NCBI RefSeq assembly: GCF_900963305.1
Contig: NC_042517.1
Span: 24,853,959 to 24,917,958, forward strand
Source of the DNA: Echeneis naucrates
Lineage: Eukaryota > Chordata > Actinopteri > Carangiformes > Echeneidae
DNA length: 64,000 nucleotides
Direction of reading: 5' to 3'
Below the pieces are notes generated by a model. It saw only the letters and a list, made by a program, of their open reading frames with translations. It was not told where the DNA came from and ran no database searches. A program made the position numbers and the translations under genes. This document shows positions 10,949-22,206 of the stretch, piece after piece (positions within the stretch are counted from its first letter, which is position 1; the number at the start of each line of letters is the position of its first letter).

Positions 10949-13900
10949 ATGGCACAGTACAAAGGAGCTGCCAGTGAGGCGGGAAGAGCCATGCAGCTGA
11001 TGAAGAAACGAGAGAAAGAGAGAGAGCAGCTCGAACAGCTGAAGCAGAAGATCGCTGAGGTCCATACATTTGCTCGCACAGTGTTTATCAGTCAGCTGGC
11101 TTTGCTGCCGGGCTAATGTAGTCTAACAGCTCCCAGGACCGACGAGCTGCGGGGTGACAGTTAGACATGTTGTGTTTTATAAAGGTCCCCTCACTGATCC
11201 AACGTCACTGTCCTAAAGAAACCACCCCACGAAGCCTTATAAACACAAAATTATTCTGCTTTATTTAGCCATCATTGTCTCTTATTCTGCCCTTTTCCTT
11301 TATTCTTCCTTATTGTCCCTTCTCTGTTTTATTCGCCGTAAAGCTGTATCATTCCCAGTGTTTTGCTTTCTCCTTCATTCTGCCTCTCTCCCGCTCTCTT
11401 GTTTTCTTCCAGGACAACATGGTCAAGTCCAACATTGATAAGAAATTCTCAGCTCACTATGATGCTGTGGAGGCAGAGCTGAAGTCCAGCACAGTGGGTG
11501 AGAATATCTGCTGCTGTTGCTTACGAACCCTCCCGTGACACCACAACCTGTCGATGTCCATCATGAAAAGACAATGAACCCTGATAACTTAACACATGAT
11601 AATCAATTCAACTCCCAGCTGGATTGCTGACTCACATTGATGCACATTTGAGCAAGAAAGAAAGTAACATGATGAGTAAGTATTCATAAAAGAAGAGAAT
11701 AATTTTTTAATGTTTTGCTCTATATTTTGATCAGGTCTGGTGACACTGAATGACATGAAGGCGAAGCAGGAAGCGCTGGTAAAGGAGAGAGAGAAACAGC
11801 TGGCCAAAAAGGAGCAGTCAAAGGAACTCCAGCTGTGAGTTTAACATCAGTAACACAAGATTACACAAGATTTATAAGACAAACCCCCCAGTATGCCTAG
11901 TAAATAACTGGCCATAAACTGAAGGGGACTGTGGGTAAACATTGTATAATAAATGCCAGTTGTCGAATTTTGCCTTTTTAACACACACACACAGACTGTA
12001 GCTTTTCCATATTAATTCACCGTGAACTGTCAACATTAAAAGCACCAGAAAGTAGGACAGTAGGAGTAGGCAGAAAAGTGTTTTATGTGTTTCACAGAAA
12101 GGAAGTGCATCTGAAGAACACAATCAGTGCTTAACATAACAAATCTATGTTTCTGTACAACTGGCCACATTTCATTACATGCCAGCGTTCCGTCTTTCTT
12201 GTTCAGAGAACATCAGAGAATTTACACACTGCTCCAGTATGACTTAAGATAGATAGATAGATAGATAGATAGGTAGGTAGGTAGGTGATCTGTCATGAGA
12301 AAAAATGATGTCTCTGAAACTAATTTTCCATTCATCTTTATTGGTTTTACAATGACAGAGAAAGAGATGTTGATATGATTCTGTCTCTGTAAAGGCCCGA
12401 GAAGGACCTTAAATGAATGAATCCAAAGATTCAGTGTAATTTCTTTTATCCTATGTTGCTTTAGACATCACCAATCAGACAGGTTCCCATTAGGCTAACC
12501 CTGACCTGCCCCCAACCATGGTTTCAAGTTGTCATTAGTTGTACAACCAGTCATTATTGTGGAAACTAGATTTCACAGCACATAGGTCACAGCATGCATT
12601 GGCATGCAAAATAAAGTCCAAGTGGAAATACATGACATTCATTAGAAGAGTGTTTTTGTGCCGGGTTAGAGCGGAAATTTGGTTTGAGGACTTGTACTTC
12701 AAAAGGAATCTTTCCAGGAAACTCAATTATTCATTTCAAAACATATTGTGGTAATTCGTTATGTGTGTTTTTGTCTTCCCAGCAAACTAGAAAAGCAGAA
12801 AGAGAAGAAGAGAAAGGAGGAGCAGAAGAGGAAAATTGCCAGTTTATCCTTTAATCCTGAGGATGAAGATGACGATGAGGAAGAAAATGAAGACGACCCG
12901 GACTGTGAGTACTGATCAGCGCAGAAACTCAAACTGAAACCGTCAGAAACAGTTCCAACCTTACACTGCTCCTGCAATTTTTACCATATGTGTGTTTTGC
13001 ATTCGACCGTTGTGCTCCCATATGTTCTGTAGCCCACAGAAATATTTTCAAAAGAATTCCCTCATCTTAAGAGTTTTTATTTTTCCCTGATAGTTCTTTC
13101 TGTTTTCTTCCAGACAATGAAGAACCAGCTCTTTCACACGATTTGTGGATAAATAGATAAATAGATAGTTATTTCAGATCTGGATCAGTCTAACTCTTGA
13201 TTGGACATTTGCAGCTTTACTTCTGCGTTTTTTAAACAATGACTTATCCTCCGAGGCACGTCTCCACTTCGGACGCCCCTATTGGCTCCAGTGGGTGATG
13301 TCAAACCCAATGTCTTGTACAGTGGCTTGTATAGCCAAAGTCTTTGGGATCTGTCCTGTGTTTTTCTGATCTTACAGTAAAGAGAAATTGGTCTGAGGGT
13401 ATTGTGTTGACACTAAGAAGACAGAGACGTGGACAATAAGATATGTAAAGCATTAGAGGCTTTGGAGTGCATTTTTAATTATTACTGCTCAAAAGAATGA
13501 GTAGAACTCCTGATCAGATAAAGATGGGAACTTCAAATCAGCTCCAGAACAACACAAACACATGTGGAATGTCCTTTGTTCAACTTTTCTTTGGCCATTC
13601 TGGTTTATTCTGTTTTATTTAGGACATAGGGAAAAATTCGACTATTACTGTGAACATAGTGTCATATAATAAGCTGAGGTTGTGCCAAACATATGGAGCT
13701 CTTGATAATATTTTTAAAGGAAAAATTCAAAGGTATGAAAATACAGAAAAGCCTAAATGTGGCTCGAAAAGCACTGAAGGAAAGGTTTTCGGCAATGTGT
13801 TTAATTTGATTAAAGACAGTTAGATGAGAAGGTTCATCCCATTGATTCCTTAATGTTTTACATGAAGCTGTCCAGAAGTGGTATCAACATCAATCAAAGC

Positions 13901-16900
13901 AAAATCCAATCACAAGTGGGCATCTGCTCAATGAATGTAGAGGAAACGCTGTGTTGATTTGTGAGTTTGTCTAAAAGCTGATTGACTTTGTCTCATAGAC
14001 ATTCCAGCTAAGAAGAAACTGGGAAAAAATCCAGATGTGGACACAAGTTTCCTTCCTGATCGCGACAGAGAGGTAAAAATCCTCCTTGGTAGTATTTTTA
14101 CATTGTGTCATGCTTCGTTATGAGTCCAGTCTCTTGTAAGTGTAAAATGTTTTCTCCAGTATAAACTTGAACTTTTTCACTACCCTGGTGTCGCGTTCAG
14201 GAGGAGGAGAATCGTCTCAGGGAGGAACTCAGGCAGGAGTGGGAGCTCAAACAGGAGAAGATTAAGAGTAAGTCAGGACACACATTTTGATACCACTTGC
14301 AGGTCTATAGTAAATATTTATATAGTCCATATTATATTCAAACTTGTGTATTTTATCTGAAGTACTGATATTGTAAAGAAAATAAATTGATGATTTTAAG
14401 TACCAAAATCTTGGTATAGGTTGTAGGTTACTGCTGTAGCTCAGTAAAACACACTTTTTAATACAAACCGTGAGCTCAACAGGTTGTCAGATTTGGAACA
14501 AAAGGCTCCGGTAACACATCTCCCCATGCGCTGTGCAGTGATTTATTTCTGACATCCTTTTTTCACAACATAATTCCATTAACATCTACCTTTAGACCCG
14601 ATGGACCTTTAAAGCTTGAGACTGTGGGGACATTTTGACTGTCTCTACCTTTAAACTCAGCAGTGCTGTAACTGTGATCAAAGCAAACACGACAGATGAC
14701 ACTGTATTGTGTCTAATGTATGCCTCATGTTTCGCAATTGCTCACTTGTTTACCCTTTTACTGCTGTGTTTGTCCCCAGGTGAGGAGATTGAGATTACAT
14801 TCAGCTACTGGGATGGTTCTGGACATCGTAAAACTGTAAAGGTAAAGCAGGATGAGTTTCAACACGGTTCATGGGGACAGAACAAGCCCTTTTGTCGCTT
14901 TTCTACAATGCACACAGCTTTGACAACATGGGGGCTTCATGGAGACATGACTTAACACACCTTTCTCTTCCTCATTGTGATTGTCATGCAGATGAAGAAA
15001 GGTAACACCATACAGAACTTCCTGCAGAGGGCCCTAGAGGTTCTCAGGAAGGACTTCAGTGAGCTCAGGTGAGACCAACCAACCAAAACCAACCAATAAT
15101 GGACTGAAATGGAATTTAGAGTACCTGAAGTAGTTGGTAATTTAGCAAGAGCATATTTCCAGGATATCAGACTATGTAAAGCAGGTTTTAAAACAGGTTG
15201 GCAGAGGCTAGAAATAGGTATTATGGCAGGATGTACAATTTCTCCATGAGCATTCACAACAACAATGGAGGTAATTATTAGAGAGTCCAGGTGGGTTGAA
15301 GGTGGAGAAAGGCAGCAGGATGGGATGCACCTTACACCAATTAGGTCATATATGGATGATATATGGATAAAATGAATGCTTGAGAGACTTAATAAAAACC
15401 TAAAGTGGGCTAGTATGAAAATCAAGCCTAGTACGTCTAGAAGTATCTCAATAAGCAGAGGGAGATTAAGTGATCGGAAGTTTGTAATAGATGAAGAGGC
15501 AATTCCAATAATTAGGGAAAAACCAGTAAAGAGTCTAGGTAGGTGGTACAAGGCAGATTTGCATGACGGAGAGCAGGTAGTGCAGTTTCAGAAGGCTGTT
15601 GCTGAGGGACTGGATAGAATAGATAAATCAGGACTTCCAGGAAAGTTGAAGCTGTGATGTTTGCACTTTGGATTATTTCCCAGGTTGATGTGGCTACTGT
15701 CGGTATATGAGATTCCAATATCTGCTGCTGAGAAAATGGAAAGACTAGTAAGTTTTTACATTAGGAAGTGGCTCTGTGTTCCGAGATGTTTAAGTACTGT
15801 GGCACTGTATGGGAAAGGCATACTTCAGCTCCCAGTATCTAGTCTAGTGGAGGAGTTTAAATGTACTAAGGTTAGGACAGAGCTCCTCTTATCTGGGAGT
15901 AAAGATGTGGTAGTTAGTAAGCTGGTTCCAAACCCAACCAAGGGGAAAAAATGGAATCCAAGAATGGCAGTGCAGGAAGCGAAAGCAACTCTTAGGCATA
16001 CAGAGATTGTGTGTAATATATAAATAGGCCGGGGAGGCTTGGGGCTTGGTCCAGGCAAACTGGTGTGGAGTAGAGCAGGTCCCAAAGAGAAGAGAAAGCT
16101 AGTTGTAGAGCAGGTTCGTAGACAGGAGGAAATATTAAGGAGTGCTAGGGCAGTGGCTCAGGCTAAGCAGATTTTTGATAGGGGCAACATAAGATGTCTT
16201 GCCAACTCCCCAGAACCTAAAACTCTGGGTAAATGGAGACCCGGTATGTTCGTCGTTTTCAGGTACTGCAACTCTACAGCACATCTTGTCAGGTTGTAAG
16301 GTTAGTCTGTCACAAGGACGGTATATGTGTCATCATAACCAAGTTTTAAAAAGCTTAGCTGCAGGCATTGAAGATATACGGAGGCAGGCAAATTTAGGAA
16401 GGTCTAAGACAAAGAGAGTGGCAATTCAGTTTGTTCAAGAAGGAAGGAAAGTTAATAAAGATAACAAGGAGGTAAGGCAGCTTAGAGGATGCTAGTGACT
16501 GGGAGATACAGGTGGATTTAGGAGGAAAGCTTGTTGTTCCCCAGGAAATAGCCTGTACAAAGCTAATGCCTGATATAATTTTGTGGTCTAGGAATAGAAA
16601 GAGAGTATATTTCATAGAGCTGACTGTGCCATGGGAGGATTCAGTTGTCCAAGCGTTTGAAAGAAAAAGCTCAGGTATGCAGATCTAGGTAAGGGTGCTG
16701 AGCAGCGAGGATGGAAGGTTAGGATTAGTCCAGTGGAAGTAGGATGTAGAGGGTTTGTAGCCAGATCTGTTGTTGCTTTGTTGAAGGAGTTAGGGGGAAA
16801 GGGACAGAGTGTGAGGAATATAGTGAAGGAAATGTCAGATGAGGCAGTAAGATCCAGACAGTGGATTTGGATTAGAAGAAGTAAAAGTAGCTGGGGCCCA

Positions 16901-19900
16901 GCAGGGGGAGCTCTTAATATAGACAGACTCTAGGGAGAAGCAGAGGAATAAATCCAGGACTAGGAAAGCTATTCAAGTGGAAGGTGTGGCCTGTTTGAGC
17001 CTCTTTGAGACCAGGCGGTTAGTCCAGGTTGAGTTGGCCTGTATTTGTTTGATTTCACTAATGCTCTTTCTCTGATTATGTGACTGTTCAGGTGAGTTTG
17101 TTTGCTGAATCTGCAAGTGTAGCTTGTCATCCACCTCCTGCACCCTCTATACTTTCATTCCCCCTACCTGAACCAGGGTCTGTAACCCCACCCCGCTTTC
17201 ACTTGTGCAGTTGGTGAAAGGTTAGAATAGTTGACGGTAGTGCTGTTTGAGGTAGTTGTCTTTGTTTTGACTAACTAGACAAAACAGACTAAAGGGTGTT
17301 CCCAGCTGATGACCCCAAAGACAAGTTAGCAATCACTGCTCACTGGGCTAGTTAGATATTATCTTTAGGGCACATAGGGCAGGGCGAAAGTTTGTCGTTC
17401 GGGAGCTAGTCAATGAGCCTGGTCCATTTTTTTTGTTGCACAAGTTTCTTGTGTTTACTCTAAACTGAAATGCTCCAAAAAAAGATACAGGCTAGGATCG
17501 GGCAGGTTGGTAGAAACAGTTATTCCATATACATTGACAGATATAGATGAAAGGTATTGCACATGATAAACAAATACAACATCTCTAGTAAATGAAGATT
17601 GTTGTGTTTGACTTTATTGTCCCCTTGGGGAGGCAGCAAGGTGACATATTGGTTAGCGCCCACAACAAGTTCCTGAATCTGGGGCCTTTCTGTGTGGAGT
17701 TTGCATGTTCTCTCCGTGCCTGCCTGGGTTTCCTCCCACCATCCAAAGACATCATGGGTGTGTTATTTGGTGACTCTAAACTCTCCGTAGGTCTGAGTGT
17801 GAGTGGTTGTTGGTTTCTGTGTGTTGGCCCTGTGATGGACTGGTGACCTGTCCAGGGTTTACCCCGCCCTCGTCCAATGTCAACTGGGATTGGCTCCAGC
17901 ACGTCCCACGACCTGGAAAAGGATCACTGGTAGATGATGAATGTCCCCTTGGGGAATTCCTCTTTTTTATGGATGTATGGACAATAGTGGTTGGGATCAG
18001 TGGACCATGTTTTTGTTGGATGCTGAGATTATGTCGTCGGTTTTCCATAGGGGAAGTGTGGTTGCAGCCAAGTAGGATTTGCACAAGAGTGAATGAGGCA
18101 CTGGTGAGAGTTTGTGGGCACCGGTGCTCATGCTGTGATGGCGTCCAGCCCCAGAGCCTTGCTCAGCTTGCATCCGCTGATACACTGGCTGGCTCCACTG
18201 CTTCCAGCAGAAGCGAGTCCTCCCATCAGAACTTCACACTAAGCTTTAAGATCTAGAGGATTTGGGTGCATCTCATCCTCTGCTACTATTACTGTAAATC
18301 CTAATCTTAGGTTTTTAGCTTCACAAGCCAAACAAGTCATGGATCACAGCTCAGCTCCCAACTTTGTATCGTAGTTTGTGTTTTGTCCTTTTGTGCTCCA
18401 ACACAGCAGCTCCCCTGTGCACAAAGACAGGCCTGGTGAGAAAGTCATTATTTATCTGCAAAGATCTCCTGATCTAGATCTTAAAACCTTTTAACATCAA
18501 CTTCAGCTCACTAAACTGAGCATGGTGTTTCTGCTGAAACATAAAAAAACAGATGAGAATGGAGTTCTCCTAGATTAAACTTTATTAAAGAACTATGTCC
18601 TGGATGACTGAGAATCTTCACACACTGCAAAGAAGACGCACATTTTAAAATCAATACCAAATCTGCATATTTATACCTGAACTACGGTTAAAAGTTGAGC
18701 TCTCTGGGTTTGATTGATTTTCACCCTAATAGTGACAGCTTTTTGGACTTCATATTAAGAGTTGACAACAGTTTTGAAATTAAAATACCATACTTGAAAT
18801 TAATTGTAGACCTTTAATCTGCTTTTTGTTAACTAAATAGCGAAAAATAACAAATCGTATTGTCCTATTACTTTTGGTCCTTTACTTTTTGGGACACGTA
18901 ATGTGTTGTAATTCCTACAACGTTCACCTGATTTGGATGCAAATACCCTAAAATTACATCTGAAAGCCTCCAATTAAATGACATCTTGATTATTTGGTTT
19001 TAAATCAATTTGTGGTGGTGTATAGAACTCAAATGCTGAAAACCAGGTCAGTGTCCAAATATTTAGGAACTTTGAATGTCTTCATGATCATTTACGTCCG
19101 GAGATTATGATAGCGTTTATGTTGCTAACAACACTCGATGTTGTGATATTTCTACTTTTATTCAAAAAAAAGATCAGGTTTACATGTTACTCTTGTTAAA
19201 AGCATTGTGCCCCTGCTCTGATCATACAAACCACTGTTCCTCATTGACTTGAGGACACTATTAATTTTGCTAAAACAAAAAATATCAGTTTCTGGTTTAT
19301 CTCTCCCCTCCCCAGACATCTCTTTCGTCCTCTGGTCAAGGCAGACCCAGAGTCTAAAGTGAGAGTTTCTTCCTAACTGTCACTTAAATGTTATAATGCT
19401 AATCATATTTCCTCTTCCTGTTAACGTACCAAGACCCGACTCACAAGATTGGGTTTGTTAATGATTTGTCTTCTGTGTTTCCACCAGTGGCCATCATCAG
19501 AAATGTTCAAATCCCACCAAAAGGAGCTTTTTTCTTTCATCATTTAATGTTTATTTGATAGGGACAGATGCATACAACAATTTTTAAATGCAAATTATCA
19601 AACACTTTATATATACTGCTTCATTAAAGAGGAGTCAATCTTCTCATGAATGAGCCATCATCGCGTTGAACTGCATCATCATTGAACTTGATGTTTCTTT
19701 TCAGGTCAGCTGGTGTGGAGCAGCTGATGTACATCAAAGAGGATCTGATAATCCCTCATGTGAGTCCTTTGCATGTCATTTTCAAGCCTGAACTGAATTG
19801 TCAAACCACAGTACATAGTAAACAGTAAATAAAACATTTCATGACCTCATAAGTTGAAATGTGTTTCTAAATTAGTTGTACAGCTGTGTCACTTTGCTGA

Positions 19901-21612
19901 CTCATCAAATATATTCATTTTCTTGCAGCACCACAGTTTTTATGACTTCATTGTCACCAAGGCAAGGGGCAAATCTGGTAAGCGACTTCCACCAGCATCC
20001 AGATCAGTGATGTGGTGTCTCTTCAGCGTTTTTAGAAGTGGGAAATCATGGTTCTGAAGCCTTTTGAGCAAGTTTCTTTTTCGTCAGGTCCGCTGTTCAG
20101 CTTTGATGTCCATGATGACATTCGACTTGTGAATGATGCAACGGTGGAGAAAGATGAGGTGAGGTTGATGAGGGGAAGTTTCACCAGAGGAAACTTGATC
20201 CATTATAGACAGAAAGTGGCTGCTTATTGGCAGGTTCTGTTGACATAATGCAGCATTGACAGTATCAGCATTAAAAAGTACATTAGAGGGTATATATATA
20301 TATATATATATACACACACAACAACATACAACAACATCAACTATACTTGTGGCGTTGTTATACATAAAGCTGTACTGGGGTTAAGGATTTCGAAGGATTT
20401 CGAAGTCTGTTGAATGTCGTTACTGTACAACTCAAGGAACTATCCAAACATCCCATTTTAATCACACTGTTCCTATGGAACAGCAAGAACTGGGAAAGGT
20501 AATCATGGAGATATTGATTCATATGACAATATTTATTTACATATCTTGACCAAATACATTGTACATGAACATTTTCACCATGTTTCCCAAATAAAAGATA
20601 TACACTGTATATGCAAATAGCAAAAACTGGAAACTTTATTGCACCTTGAATTTATTTACATTACATGATGATAATAATAAGGAATAAATGTCAGGCAGAA
20701 TTGCCTCAAACGGCACTGAGACCTGACTCTGACAGCTGAGCATTTTGGCATATGGCATGCAATTTGTTTTTTTTTTTTACTCGCACTAAATCATCTCTCC
20801 TTTCTGCTGCTTCCCTGTTTCTGTGCCAAATAAAACATTTTCTGATCTCCATCTACAGGAGCCAGTGACATTATTCAAAATAAGGTCATAGGTGTCATTT
20901 AGAAACACAGTCTGCCTCAATTCTTCTGTACATTTTATTCTGACAGCTAACTTCCTACAGTTCATGGGATTCAAAGGGTTAAACTTGAAACTATACAGGG
21001 GTACATGTCCCAAAATAAGAGACTAGTGACACCCATGCTCTGTAAAAAGAAAAGGACATGCTCACAAAACACTGAGTCATAAATAAGTGGAGTGGACATG
21101 TATTCTGAAATGATGGATTGTTGGGGACGTCCAGTGATCAGATACTTTAGGTTCTTGTTTTTTGTTTTGTACATGAGGTAATAAAACTCCAACTCTTTCC
21201 TATAACAGTCCTAAAATGACTTTACACTACATTGACTAGCCATAACATTGCAACCACTTGTTATCTTGTCTAGCAGTCCCGAGCCGGGAGGTCTGGACTC
21301 CTCTAGACTCTCTGCTAGGGTATCTCGGCCTGAGATGTTTAGGAGTCGTTTGTCCAGCACATGTTTTTCCATCCGTACTGCAGAGACGAACATCCAGGCA
21401 TAAGCTTTCTGGGTCTTTAAAGACGGCTTCTGACTAAATATGGTGATGTAAAAATAACCACGCTTTTTTTTTTTTTTCCCCCTCAGTCTCACGCAGGTAA
21501 AGTTGTGCTAAGGAGCTGGTATGAGAAGAACAAACACATCTTCCCTGCCAGTCGATGGGAGCCATACGACCCCGAGAAGAAATGGGACAAATATACAGTG
21601 AGAATCATTTAA
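10949..21612 (+). CDS. fam50a: FAM50A / XAP5 spliceosome-associated protein
   Basis: Twelve coding exons: 10949-11059, 11413-11497, 11735-11834, 12783-12904, 13999-14072, 14201-14267, 14780-14841, 14992-15068, 19705-19759, 19929-19977, 20088-20158, 21487-21612. They total 999 nt, a 332-aa protein; human FAM50A is 339 aa. It starts [20 protein letters not shown], as in vertebrate FAM50A. A charged coiled-coil region (residues ~15-120) is followed by an acidic patch ([13 protein letters not shown]) and the conserved XAP5 domain with [42 protein letters not shown] and [19 protein letters not shown]50A is a nuclear protein of the spliceosome C complex, and human variants cause Armfield X-linked intellectual disability. 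Oddities: intron 8 has grown to 4.6 kb through LINE, SINE and other repeat insertions, and the C-terminus reads YTVRII instead of human YTIR. Confidence 0.97.
12248..12286. repeat. (GATA)n/(GGTA)n microsatellite
   Basis: About six GATA units grade into four GGTA units, in fam50a intron 3. Confidence 0.9.
13240..13400 (+). repeat. Diverged interspersed repeat, related to 44600-44720
   Basis: The segment around ggctccagtgggtgatgtc ... cttgtatagccaaagtctt ... gggatctg is matched, on the opposite strand and with clear divergence, at 44600-44720 in sars1 intron 8. It is probably an old transposon-derived repeat; the family is not identified. Confidence 0.55.
15105..16945 (+). mobile_element. Degraded LINE with restriction-like endonuclease (R2/R4/HERO-like)
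   Basis: Sense to fam50a, in intron 8. Frame-broken translation gives reverse-transcriptase blocks: [26 protein letters not shown] (the YxDD catalytic box near 15350), [14 protein letters not shown] and VKSLGRWY. These are followed by [17 protein letters not shown], then [10 protein letters not shown] and [13 protein letters not shown]...H (remnant of the zinc-knuckle), then [19 protein letters not shown], which matches the PD...(E)LTxPWED signature of the restriction-like endonuclease. The order RT, zinc knuckle, RLE defines the R2/NeSL/R4/HERO group as opposed to APE-type LINEs. Several stops and frameshifts show that it is dead. The 5' part is missing. Exact clade uncertain. Confidence 0.85.
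17620..17945 (+). repeat. Teleost SINE-like repeat, near full length
   Basis: It starts with a tRNA-like head (ggcagcaaggtgacatattg then gttagcgcc). The body contains gtggagtttgcatgttctc, gggtttcctcccacc, tccaaagacatc, gtgtgttggccctgtgatgg, actggtgacctgtccaggg and gggattggctccagca, and it ends in gatgatgaatg. This body is a very common teleost interspersed repeat. It lies in fam50a intron 8. Confidence 0.85.
18640..19065. repeat. Degraded non-autonomous DNA-transposon-like repeat
   Basis: Blocks such as ctattacttttggtccttta, cctgatttggatgcaaatac, aatgacatcttgattatttg, tttgtggtggtgtatagaa and gtccaaatatttaggaac correspond to a familiar teleost dispersed repeat often found near Tc1-like ends. 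Terminal repeats could not be delimited. Family assignment is from memory and uncertain. Confidence 0.45.
20290..20322. repeat. (TA)n(CA)n microsatellite
   Basis: About 11 TA units followed by about 5 CA units, in fam50a intron 11. Confidence 0.9.
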
Positions 21613-21639
21613 AATTAACATACATATAACTTTATCCCT

Positions 21640-22206
21640 AAAGGCCAATTCAGTTTCTACAGTCTCCCCACCACATATATTTATACACACACATCGATTC
21701 ACAAAAACAATTACAGTATGAGGAAACATAATGTGATATATGGGAAAAGGTACAGGGCAAGGCAGAGAACAGAGATGCATTATGTACAAAAACAAGTGTG
21801 AGGCCGAAGTGAGGGAAGGAAACTAAAAGTTTCCCAGAATAAAAGATGGTAAAAACCATATTAAAATGCACATAAACAAGTACGGTAATAAATAGAGCCA
21901 ATGTACGTAAGTGTATTGCACATTACAACAATTCACTTGGCTAAAGTACTTCAGTCAAGTGCAGCTATCAAATAGAATGTGCAAAAACAAGAAAATCAAG
22001 TCAACTCTGTGTCCAACAGTTTGATGGCAGAAGGAACAAATGACTTGGTCTTCCTGGGAGAGTACACAGAACACAGAACAGATGTAGAAACCCCAAAAGA
22101 ATTAATCCTCCGCAACAGATTAATTCTCTGATGGGTCCATTTAACTAGTGACTCAGTGTTAAAATCAAATTTGAGCTGAGAGTCAAATACAGTACCCAAA
22201 TATGGT
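21640..22206 (-). mobile_element. LINE 3' fragment antisense to fam50a, in its 3' flank
   Basis: On the minus strand 21996-22206 encodes a LINE reverse-transcriptase tail: LGTVFDSQLKFDFNTE, then WTHQRINLLRRINSFGVS (the QQRLxxLRRL-type motif) and KSFVPSAIKLLD, the usual C-terminus of L2/Rex1-like LINEs. A piece is missing between the last two blocks. The AT-rich stretch down to ~21640 is probably the LINE 3'UTR. The insertion begins within about 30 bases of the fam50a stop codon, so fam50a transcripts must end inside it or read through it. Confidence 0.7.
21838..21843 (+). terminator. Candidate fam50a polyadenylation signal inside LINE-derived DNA
   Basis: AATAAA about 230 bases after the fam50a stop, within the antisense LINE fragment. 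It is the first canonical hexamer downstream that I noticed. Confidence 0.4.

Larger units (their letters stand above)
15069..19704 (+). other. fam50a intron 8, filled with repeats
   Basis: The intron carries the LINE (15105-16945), a SINE-like copy (17620-17945) and a degraded palindromic-type DNA repeat (18640-19065). The remaining sequence, including 16950-17600 and 19070-19700, shows no coding or structural signal I can support. Confidence 0.7.

Noticed and set aside
13115-13160. Possible extra fam50a exon after an acceptor at ~13114 (reads [15 protein letters not shown] then stop)
   Set aside because: The acceptor is good and the phase fits, but the frame stops within 16 codons, no donor follows, and FAM50A homology continues directly at 13999. 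At most a cryptic or poison exon.
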